DNA of 64,000 nucleotides from Actinomycetota bacterium. GTDB taxonomy: Bacteria > Actinomycetota > Thermoleophilia > RBG-16-64-13. Below are positions 25,649-32,186 of this stretch, piece by piece. The position numbers were made by a program, and so were the translations under genes. Each line of letters opens with the position of its first letter. Within the stretch, counting starts at the first letter, position 1. The notes under the pieces were generated by a model. It was not told the origin of the DNA, did not search any database, and was given only the letters and a program-made list of their open reading frames with translations. The stretch lies in assembly GCA_016278725.1 (NCBI GenBank), contig JADQBG010000002.1:1-64000 (forward strand). The letters run 5' to 3'.

Positions 25649-26505
25649 ACGTGGAGCTGACCCGGGCAAACACCCTGTTGGTGCTCGATTCCACCTCCGA
25701 TCTCTCCCCGGAGCTTCGCGCGGACCCCAATATCCGGGTGGTTCCCCTGCTGGTGCACTTCGGCAACGAGAGCCTGAGGGACTGGGAGGAGATTCACCCC
25801 GAGCAGTTCTACCCGCGGCTGCAGGAAGCCTCCAAGCTGCCGACCACCTCACAGCCTTCGGCGGGACAATTCCTCGAGGTCTATCGGGAGGCGCGCAAGG
25901 ATTTCGAGCGGGTCTACTCGATTCACCTCAGCGCCGGACTCAGCGGCACGGTGGGGAGCGCGAGCACTGCCGCCGACGAGGTGCCGGGAGTGGTTCCCAT
26001 CGACTCGGGCAGCGCCAGCGTAGGGCTCGCCCTGCTGGCCGACCGGCTTCTGGCCATGCTGGACCAGGGCGTGGAAGAAGAGAGCTTTCTCAGTTACATC
26101 GAAGACTACCCGGAGCGGGTGGGCTTTCTCTTCATGGTCGATACGCTCGAATACCTGCAAAAGGGCGGGCGCATCGGCCGGGCGAGCCGGATTGCCGGCA
26201 GCCTGCTCAACGTCAAACCGCTGCTCACCATGCGGCAGGGCGAGGTCGATCTCTACAAGAAGGTCAGGGGAGAGCGGAAGGCGCTTTCCGCCGTCCAGAA
26301 TTACTTCCTCGAACGCACCGTGGCGGACAAACCGGTCCTCGTCGCGGTCGGCCACGGTGCCGCACCGGACAAGGTGGAGCCGCTGCTCGAGACCCTGCGC
26401 GAAACCGGCCGCACTATCGATGTTCGGGTCATAGGCTATCTGGGCTCGGTCATCGGCACCTACACCGGTCCGGGGGCCATCGGCCTCTTCTTCATTCAGG
26501 AATGA
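25645..26505 (+). CDS. DegV family fatty-acid-binding protein (FakB-like)
   Basis: A 286-residue DegV-fold protein that binds a fatty acid and presents it to FakA. Motifs are 'LVLDSTSDLSPEL', 'KLPTTSQPSAGQFLEVY' with the Thr-Ser pair that holds the carboxylate, 'IHLSAGLSGTVGSA', and 'MVDTLEYLQKGGRIGRAS'. The GTG start overlaps the fakA stop (GTGA). Its own stop overlaps the recG start (ATGA). Confidence 0.92.
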   Translation: MNVELTRANTLLVLDSTSDLSPELRADPNIRVVPLLVHFGNESLRDWEEIHPEQFYPRLQEASKLPTTSQPSAGQFLEVYREARKDFERVYSIHLSAGLSGTVGSASTAADEVPGVVPIDSGSASVGLALLADRLLAMLDQGVEEESFLSYIEDYPERVGFLFMVDTLEYLQKGGRIGRASRIAGSLLNVKPLLTMRQGEVDLYKKVRGERKALSAVQNYFLERTVADKPVLVAVGHGAAPDKVEPLLETLRETGRTIDVRVIGYLGSVIGTYTGPGAIGLFFIQE

Positions 26506-28694
26506 TGCCGGGGAAAGGAGCCGGTTCCTACTTCCCACTCGGCTCCAAAGAACCCCTGAATCCGGGAAGCGCGTCCCTCCCCGTCACCTCCTCGAGCGCC
26601 CGGCGTCCCGGCGAACTGGAGCGGCCGGTCACGGACCTCAAGGGCGTGGGGCGGAGAACCGCGGAGCGGCTCTCCGCCCTGGGACTGGAAAGCATCGGCG
26701 ACCTGCTCTTCCACGTGCCCTTTCGCTATGAGGTGGCGGCCGACCTGGTCGATATCGGTAGGCTGCGGGAGGGACGGCCGGTGAGCGTGCGGGGCCGGGT
26801 CCAGTCGGTCTCGGTCAGGCGCACGCGCCGTCCGGGACTGAAGGTGCTCGAGGCGATCGTCGGCGACGGGACCGGGAGCGTCCGCGCGGTCTGGTACAAC
26901 CAGCAGTATCTGGAGGAACCCTTTTCCCGCCGGCCGGAGGTGCTCTTGCGGGGGAGCCTGGTGCGCCGCGGCGCGGACTGCTCCTTCCGCATCAAGAGTC
27001 ACGAGATCCTCTCCGGCGGGGAGGGCGAAGGGGACGGCATCCACACCCTGGGACCGGTGCCGGTCTATCCGGCCACGGGAGAATTGAGTGTCCGGCTGAT
27101 CCGCAGCCTGCTTCATGGGGCTCTGCCTTACGCGGCTCACCTGATCGATCCGGTGCCCGCGCGCGTCCTCGCCGCGGAGGGGATGCCCTCTGCCGCCGAT
27201 GCGGTGGCGACGGTGCACTTTCCCGGCACCGCCGCCGAAGGCCGCGCCGCCCGTAACCGCCTCGCCTTTGAGGAACTGCTGCTGCTTCAGGTCGCGCTGC
27301 TTCTGCGTCGAAGGCGCGAGCAAAGCGCCACCCGGGCGCGGCCGCTGCCGCCCGCGGCCGGACAGTCGCGGAGGCTCCTCGAACGGCTGGCCTTTGTGCC
27401 CACCGCTGCCCAACGCCGATCTCTAGACGAGATCGACGGCGATCTGGCGAAGCCGGTCCCCATGCGCCGATTGCTCCAGGGCGACGTGGGCTCGGGCAAG
27501 ACGCTGGTCGCCACCTATGCCCTGCTGCGGGCCGTCGAGGCCGGGGGACAGGCCGCCCTCATGGCTCCCACGGAAGTCCTCGCGGAGCAGCACGCCGCCC
27601 GCCTGGGGCCTCAGCTCGCCGACCTGGGAGTGCGCCTGGCCCTGCTCACCGGAAGCTGTTCCGCCGCCGAACGGCGGGCGCTTCTCGCCGGAGTGGCCGC
27701 GGGAGAGATCCAGGTGCTGGTGGGTACGCACGCGCTGATCCAGGAGACCGTGCGCTTTCGCGACCTCCTGGTTGCGGTGGTGGACGAGCAGCATCGCTTC
27801 GGGGTGAGCCAACGGGAGGCCTTGGCCGGAGCCGGAGGGCAGGAGGCCGCGCCACACGTGCTGCACATGACGGCGACGCCGATACCGCGCACGCTCAGCC
27901 TGACCGTCTACGGAGACCTCGACGTCAGCGTGATCGACGAGTTGCCGCCGGGCCGGACGCCGGTTAAGACCTGGGTCGTCCCCGACGAGCGCACCGCGGG
28001 CATGTGGGAATTCGTGCGGAGGGAACTGGACGCCGGCCGACAGGCCTACATCGTCTGTCCTCTGATCGAGGAGAGCGACGCCCTCTGCGTGGCCTCGGTC
28101 CGGTCGGTGTTCGCCGAGCTCGAGGCCGGTCCGCTCTCCGGCTATCGGCTGGGCCTGCTCCACGGCAAGTTGCCCTCGGCGGACAAGCAGCGGGTGATGA
28201 GCGATTTCCAGGAGGGCGGCCTGCAGGCCCTGGTCAGCACCAGTGTGATCGAGGTCGGCGTCGACGTGGCCAATGCGTCGGTCATGGTAATTCAGGGAGC
28301 TCACCGCTTCGGGCTTTCGCAACTGCATCAGCTGCGCGGCCGAGTGGGCCGGGGTACGGCCGAGTCCTACTGCCTGCTGCTGCCCGGGGGGGGAGACGAG
28401 GACGCCCAAAAGCGCCTGAGGCTCTTCGCCAAGACCGCGGACGGCTTCGCCCTGGCCGAAGCGGACCTGCGCCTGCGGGGAGAGGGTCAGCTCTTCGGCA
28501 GCCGCCAATCGGGCATGGGTGATCTGCGCATCGCCCGACTGCTGACCGACGGCAGGCTGCTCTATGGGGCGCGCCGCTGGGCGCTTGCCCTGCTGGGAGA
28601 GGACCTCGACCTCGTCCGGCCGGAGCACCGCATGCTGCGCGACGCCGCGGAGGCCCGCTTCGGCGCCATCACCGGGTGGCTGGACCGAGTGTAA
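26502..28694 (+). CDS. recG: ATP-dependent DNA helicase RecG
   Basis: A 730-residue fork-reversal and branch-migration helicase. The N-terminal wedge/OB domain starts 'DLKGVGRRTAERLSALGLESIGDLLFHVPFRYE'. Helicase motifs are GDVGSGKTLVA (about 327), 'VVDEQHRFGVSQRE' (DEQH box), 'HMTATPIPRTLSLTVYGD', 'STSVIEVGVDVANASVM' and 'QLRGRVGRG'. The first 45 residues are extra and low in complexity, and true translation may start later. It lies in the conserved degV-recG-rsmD-coaD string. Confidence 0.95.
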   Translation: MMPGKGAGSYFPLGSKEPLNPGSASLPVTSSSARRPGELERPVTDLKGVGRRTAERLSALGLESIGDLLFHVPFRYEVAADLVDIGRLREGRPVSVRGRVQSVSVRRTRRPGLKVLEAIVGDGTGSVRAVWYNQQYLEEPFSRRPEVLLRGSLVRRGADCSFRIKSHEILSGGEGEGDGIHTLGPVPVYPATGELSVRLIRSLLHGALPYAAHLIDPVPARVLAAEGMPSAADAVATVHFPGTAAEGRAARNRLAFEELLLLQVALLLRRRREQSATRARPLPPAAGQSRRLLERLAFVPTAAQRRSLDEIDGDLAKPVPMRRLLQGDVGSGKTLVATYALLRAVEAGGQAALMAPTEVLAEQHAARLGPQLADLGVRLALLTGSCSAAERRALLAGVAAGEIQVLVGTHALIQETVRFRDLLVAVVDEQHRFGVSQREALAGAGGQEAAPHVLHMTATPIPRTLSLTVYGDLDVSVIDELPPGRTPVKTWVVPDERTAGMWEFVRRELDAGRQAYIVCPLIEESDALCVASVRSVFAELEAGPLSGYRLGLLHGKLPSADKQRVMSDFQEGGLQALVSTSVIEVGVDVANASVMVIQGAHRFGLSQLHQLRGRVGRGTAESYCLLLPGGGDEDAQKRLRLFAKTADGFALAEADLRLRGEGQLFGSRQSGMGDLRIARLLTDGRLLYGARRWALALLGEDLDLVRPEHRMLRDAAEARFGAITGWLDRV

Positions 28695-28696
28695 GG

Positions 28697-29284
28697 ATGC
28701 CCGCGCGCCAAGGCAGCGGCAGACTGCGCATCATCGCCGGCAGCCGCCGGGGACACCGGATCGAGGTGCCCCGTCAGGGTGAGGTGCGCCCCACCGGAGA
28801 CCGGGTGCGCGAGGCGATCTTTGCCGCGCTTTTTACCAAGGCCGGTCCACTCCAGGGAATGCGGGTGCTCGATCTCTTCGCGGGTTCGGGTGCCCTGGGC
28901 CTCGAGGCGCTCTCGCGGGGCGCGCGCAGCTGCACCTTCGTCGAAGCCGACGCGCGGGTTGCCGGGGTGCTCACCCAAAACATCCGGCATTTGGACTTCG
29001 CGGAGCGCTCCGAGGTTCTGCGGCTGGACTACCGAGCCGCTCTCAGGCTGCTCGGCAGGCGGGATCCCTACGATTTGCTCTTCCTCGACCCTCCCTATAG
29101 AATGCTCGCGGAGGTCACCGTTCCGTTCAAGTCCGTCCTGCCCCGGCTTCTTTCCAAAAGCGGGCTGGTGGTGGTTGAAGGCCCGGCAGGGGCAAGCCCG
29201 GACCTTCCCCTCGAGATCGTTTTCGAGCGGAAGTACGGGGATACTTTGGTCACGATGGCAAAAACGGAGGGCGAGGCGGAGTGA
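28697..29284 (+). CDS. rsmD: 16S rRNA (guanine966-N2)-methyltransferase
   Basis: A 195-residue SAM-dependent methyltransferase of the RsmD family. It has 'LRIIAGSRRGHRIEVP', 'RPTGDRVREAIF', the SAM-binding 'VLDLFAGSGALGLEALSRGA' and the catalytic 'LLFLDPPY' box. The ATG at 28697 lies 2 bases after the recG stop, with 'gtaagg' as ribosome site. Its stop overlaps coaD by 4 bases, the usual rsmD-coaD coupling. Confidence 0.94.
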   Translation: MPARQGSGRLRIIAGSRRGHRIEVPRQGEVRPTGDRVREAIFAALFTKAGPLQGMRVLDLFAGSGALGLEALSRGARSCTFVEADARVAGVLTQNIRHLDFAERSEVLRLDYRAALRLLGRRDPYDLLFLDPPYRMLAEVTVPFKSVLPRLLSKSGLVVVEGPAGASPDLPLEIVFERKYGDTLVTMAKTEGEAE

Positions 29285-29772
29285 GAGCGGCCATATGTCC
29301 CGGAACTTATGACCCCGTCACGGTGGGCCATCTGGACATCATCACCCGTTGCTCCAAGAAGTTCGAGGCGGTCTACGTTGCGGTTATCCGCGATGCCTTC
29401 CGCAAGAACACGCTCTTTTCCATTGAAGAGCGGGTGGAATTCCTGGAGGAGTCCACGGCCGCCCTGCCGAACGTATCCGTGGTGATATTGGATGGCCTAG
29501 TGGTCAAACTGGCGCAAGAGCTCGGGGCCGACGCCATGGTAAAGGGACTGAGGGCTGTTACCGACTTTGAGTACGAATTTCAGATGGCGCAACTCAACAA
29601 GAAGCTCGACCCGTCACTGGAGACGGTCTATATGATGGCCTCTCCGGCCTATAGCTTTCTCAGCTCGAGCGGGGTAAAAGAGATCGCCCGGTTTGGAGGA
29701 TGCGTGGACGACCTCGTTCCCGGGCATGTGGCTGAGAGGTTCGCAGAAATCTATCCCCGCGTGGAGGCGTAG
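29281..29772 (+). CDS. coaD: phosphopantetheine adenylyltransferase
   Basis: A 163-residue nucleotidyltransferase making dephospho-CoA. It shows 'CPGTYDPVTVGHLDII' with the T/HxGH motif, 'VKGLRAVTDFEYEFQMA' and the 'SPAYSFLSSSGVKEIA' signature. GTG start inside the rsmD stop. 'VIRDAFRKNTLFSIEERVEFL' replaces the more common 'NPNKKPLFS' but keeps the family outline. Confidence 0.95.
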   Translation: MRAAICPGTYDPVTVGHLDIITRCSKKFEAVYVAVIRDAFRKNTLFSIEERVEFLEESTAALPNVSVVILDGLVVKLAQELGADAMVKGLRAVTDFEYEFQMAQLNKKLDPSLETVYMMASPAYSFLSSSGVKEIARFGGCVDDLVPGHVAERFAEIYPRVEA

Positions 29773-29775
29773 GCA

Positions 29776-30225
29776 ATGGACGTTCTGGTATTAATCGACA
29801 AGCTGGACGATCTGGTGCACAACGCCAGCACGCTCCCCATGACCGACAAGGTCATGATCGACCGTGACGAGATCTACGAACTGCTCGATCAGATGCGGGC
29901 CACCATCCCCGAGGAGATCAAACAGGCCCGTTGGATCGTCAAGGAGAGACAGGAGATGCTCCAGGAGGCCCGGGAGGAATCGGAGCGCATCGTCTCCGAG
30001 GCCAAGGAGGAGTCCGAGCGCCTGACCGGGGAGCAGGAAGTGGTCAAGCAGGCCCATCGGCGGGCCGAGGAGATCCTTCGCGGCGCGGAGAACCGCGAGC
30101 GGGAGATCCGCCTGGGAGCCGAAGATTATGCGGACGAGGTGCTGGGGACCCTAGAAACGAACCTGGACAAGTTCCTTTCCGCCGTCCAGAGAGGGCGGGA
30201 GCGCCTGCAGGGCCGGGACGAATAG
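29776..30225 (+). CDS. SepIVA/DivIVA-like coiled-coil protein (short form)
   Basis: A 149-residue protein. The N-terminus 'MDVLVLIDKLDDLVHNASTLPMTDKVMIDRDEI' resembles, from memory, the start of mycobacterial SepIVA, followed by 'IPEEIKQARWIVKERQEML'. A Glu/Arg-rich coiled coil (about 55-120) and a C-terminal 'LDKFLSAVQRGRERL' also match SepIVA's ends. The mycobacterial protein is ~245 residues and helps direct septation and polar growth; this one lacks most of the middle coiled-coil repeats. Position, 3 bases after coaD and before DUF177-rpmF, fits the actinobacterial SepIVA locus. An F-type ATPase b-subunit-like annotation would be a coiled-coil artefact. Confidence 0.72.
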   Translation: MDVLVLIDKLDDLVHNASTLPMTDKVMIDRDEIYELLDQMRATIPEEIKQARWIVKERQEMLQEAREESERIVSEAKEESERLTGEQEVVKQAHRRAEEILRGAENREREIRLGAEDYADEVLGTLETNLDKFLSAVQRGRERLQGRDE

Positions 30226-30275
30226 TCCGCGGCCCCCTCGTTCCGCCATGACGGACGGGTAGAATGGAGATCGTC

Positions 30276-30836
30276 ATGGCACGCACAACATCCCCCTCGC
30301 TCGACCTTCGCGAGCTGCCCCTCAACTCCGGCGAACGCACGGAACGCGTGGTCGCCATCGAACCCTATCCCATCTTTCTTGGGGGTCAGCGCTATCAGGT
30401 GGTCCCTCAGGGCGAGGGCGCCGAGGTCGTCATCGAACGGCTGTCCGGGGGTTACCTGGTGACGGTGGCGATGGAAGCCTCCGTTTTTGGCGCCTGTTAC
30501 CGCTGCCTGCGGGAACTCGAGCAGCAGGTGGAGGCCAGGCAGCAGGAATTCGTCCCCAGCAATCCCGAAAAGTGGGATGAAGACGACATCTCGCCCTTCA
30601 TCGACGATTTCGTGGTGGATCTCGTGGGCCTGACCCGGGAGGCCGTCATTCTCGCTCTGCCCGAGAAACTCCTCTGCCGGGAGGACTGTCTGGGCCTCTG
30701 CCCGCATTGCGGCAAAGACCGGAACCTCGACGAGTGCAGTTGCGAGGTGGAGCAACTCGATCCGCGCTGGGAGAAGCTGAAGGAGTTGGGGCTGAGCGAG
30801 GCCACCGGAGATAATGTCCTCGGGGTGGAAGATTGA
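30276..30836 (+). CDS. DUF177 (YceD-type) protein, 23S rRNA accumulation factor family
   Basis: A 186-residue DUF177 protein. It has a CxxC knuckle in 'GACYRCLRE' and a C-terminal cluster 'CREDCLGLCPHCGKDRNLDEC' with closely spaced cysteines, which likely binds zinc. The family is linked to 23S rRNA processing or accumulation and is nearly always upstream of rpmF, as here. I chose the ATG at 30276, preceded by GGAG at 30266-30269, over the ATG at 30264. Confidence 0.88.
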   Translation: MARTTSPSLDLRELPLNSGERTERVVAIEPYPIFLGGQRYQVVPQGEGAEVVIERLSGGYLVTVAMEASVFGACYRCLRELEQQVEARQQEFVPSNPEKWDEDDISPFIDDFVVDLVGLTREAVILALPEKLLCREDCLGLCPHCGKDRNLDECSCEVEQLDPRWEKLKELGLSEATGDNVLGVED

Positions 30837-30894
30837 TCTGCGGGCGCTTGGCTACCGAAAGGACTTCGGGAACGAGGATTCTGTGGCCGGCGGC

Positions 30895-30923
30895 TTGAAA
30901 GTCCCCGCAGTTTAGGGTAAAAA
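30895..30923 (+). promoter_or_regulatory. candidate promoter of rpmF
   Basis: TTGAAA (30895-30900) is followed after 17 bases by TAAAAA (30918-30923), continuing with T. It lies in the gap between DUF177 and rpmF and would allow extra transcription of rpmF. Confidence 0.5.
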
Positions 30924-30928
30924 TCTAC

Positions 30929-30952
30929 GGTTCGCGGGCAACCCCGCGAACC
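30929..30952 (+). promoter_or_regulatory. perfect hairpin in the rpmF 5' leader
   Basis: A 10-bp perfect stem (30929-30938 with 30943-30952) and a 4-base loop lie about 40 bases upstream of the rpmF start codon and just downstream of the candidate promoter. There is no T-run directly behind it. It might stabilise the mRNA or bind a regulator; the role is unknown. Confidence 0.5.
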
Positions 30953-30992
30953 AACCGATACAGACAGACATTTTTCGAACTAAGGGGTCCAC

Positions 30993-31172
30993 GTGGCCGT
31001 TCCCAAGAAAAAGACCTCCAAGTCCCGGCGTGACAAGCGCCGCGCGACGCACCGCATCGAAGGCGCCACGGTGGGCACCTGCCCCCAGTGCCACGGAGCT
31101 CGGCTCCCTCACCGAGTCTGTCCGACCTGCGGAACCTACGGCGGCCGGCAGGTCGTAGAGGTCGAGGAGTAG
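30993..31172 (+). CDS. rpmF: 50S ribosomal protein L32, zinc-binding form
   Basis: A 59-residue ribosomal protein starting with GTG: MAVPKKKTSKSRRDKRR, then THRIEGATVGTCPQCHG and VCPTCGTYGGRQVVEVEE. Cysteines 30, 33, 43 and 46 give the zinc ribbon of the C+ form. AAGGGG at 30982-30987 supports the start. It follows DUF177 in the conserved order. Confidence 0.95.
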   Translation: MAVPKKKTSKSRRDKRRATHRIEGATVGTCPQCHGARLPHRVCPTCGTYGGRQVVEVEE

Positions 31173-31184
31173 CACCCTAGTCTC

Positions 31185-31222
31185 GGGCCGCCGTCACCGG
31201 CGGCCCCACCTTCCCTCTTTTC
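31185..31222 (+). terminator. terminator after rpmF
   Basis: A 9-bp perfect stem (31185-31193 with 31198-31206), a 4-base loop, then a pyrimidine-rich run with 'ctcttttc' ending near 31222. It lies 13 bases after the rpmF stop. Confidence 0.65.
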
Positions 31223-31361
31223 GCTTTTCCCGCTTGTGCCGGGCGCCGGGGGAGGCCTGCCGCAAACCGCCTTTAGTCTGCGGCCGCCGCCCTTAAGGCC
31301 GAGGCCGTCTCCACCGATAGAGCATGCAGTTTGTCGATGCCGATCGTTGGGACGGAAGCTC

Positions 31362-31649
31362 ATGGGAGAATGGACCACATTTCAGTGCGGCTCCTGCGAA
31401 TACCAATCCCGGCCGGTCCGTTGGGGCGTGGGAGTTCACAACCCCAGCCGCCGCTTCATGCCGGCCCTGTGCCCCTCCTGTAAGGAGTATGTCGAAGTCG
31501 ACCTAACCGGGGCGGACATGGTGGTCGACCAGTTCACCTGCAACCTGTGCGGGAGCGAGGTCGATTTCATCGACCGCCGCGATGCCTACGGCTGTCCTCG
31601 CTGCTCCGGCCCGAGCGTCCGGATGATACAGGGATCCGAGTACTGGTAG
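31362..31649 (+). CDS. double zinc-ribbon protein, unknown
   Basis: A 95-residue protein with four CxxC pairs (9/12, 37/40, 60/63, 78/81), which make two zinc ribbons. The linker contains 'WGVGVHNPSRRFMPALCPSC'. A 'ggaag' lies a few bases before the ATG at 31362. It is followed 25 bases later by another unknown small gene, with which it may form an operon. The fold suggests RNA, DNA or protein binding. I do not recognise the family and see no catalytic signature. Confidence 0.68.
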   Translation: MGEWTTFQCGSCEYQSRPVRWGVGVHNPSRRFMPALCPSCKEYVEVDLTGADMVVDQFTCNLCGSEVDFIDRRDAYGCPRCSGPSVRMIQGSEYW

Positions 31650-31674
31650 CCCGCAGAAGACCGATGGAGGTTTC

Positions 31675-31920
31675 ATGCAGTTGATCGTGCAAGAGGGAAC
31701 CGCGATTCTCAGCCTCAAAGAATCGATCCAGGCCCATGACGAGGCCCTGCGGAGCACGGCTCTGCAAGAGATCACCGGGCAGGTCAAGGTGTTCTACCGG
31801 GACTACGAGATCGTGCGGGTGGAGGCCAAGGAAGGCAATATGGAGATCCTGCCGGCGGGGCTTTCCGGGCTCTTCTGGTTGACAAAGGGGCGGCGCTATC
31901 AGCTCAAGACCGGGGAATAG
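31675..31920 (+). CDS. 81-residue protein of unknown function
   Basis: A small acidic-to-neutral protein without cysteines or membrane segments. It reads as beta-rich with one central helix ('LIVQEGTAILSLKESIQAHDEAL', 'VKVFYRDYEIVRVEAKEG'). A GGAGG lies 7 bases before the ATG, so translation is likely. It lies between the zinc-ribbon gene and the EF-G leader. No family is recognised. Confidence 0.6.
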   Translation: MQLIVQEGTAILSLKESIQAHDEALRSTALQEITGQVKVFYRDYEIVRVEAKEGNMEILPAGLSGLFWLTKGRRYQLKTGE

Positions 31921-32028
31921 TCTCGGCGGCCGGCGGGTCAAGACGCTGCTGTCTTCTATTGCGGGCCTCGGTCCGGTAGACTGCGGCGAACGAGGAGGGT
32001 ATTCTCTGCGGAGCCACCACCATATGAG

Positions 32029-32088
32029 GTGAAAGCAGGCGTGATCTCCAAGTACACCGGCATTGTATCTGCGCACATAGGTGCTTGA
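32029..32088 (+). CDS. candidate leader peptide upstream of the EF-G paralogue
   Basis: A 19-codon frame from GTG at 32029 would encode MKAGVISKYTGIVSAHIGA. Its TGA stop (32086-32088) ends on the first base of the terminator stem that follows, which is the geometry of ribosome-controlled attenuators. The ribosome site is weak, though an AGGAGG at 31993-31998 lies 30 bases upstream and could load ribosomes on a preceding short frame (CTG 32006 to TGA 32030-32032) that overlaps this start. It is a hypothesis from position only. Confidence 0.4.
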   Translation: MKAGVISKYTGIVSAHIGA

Positions 32089-32126
32089 AGGACGCTGTCC
32101 CGTAAGGGGCGGCGTCCTTTTGTTTT
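32088..32126 (+). terminator. attenuator-like terminator before the EF-G paralogue
   Basis: An 8-bp stem (32088-32095 with 32112-32119), an inner ccc/ggg helix with a gtaa loop, then 'ttttgtttt' (32118-32126). It sits 60 bases upstream of the EF-G paralogue start and inside its leader, so it likely decides whether that gene is transcribed. Confidence 0.75.
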
Positions 32127-32186
32127 GGTCTAAAGGTGGCGGCCGGCTAGGCGGCCGCCGCGATACGTTCCATTCGAGGAGGACGC

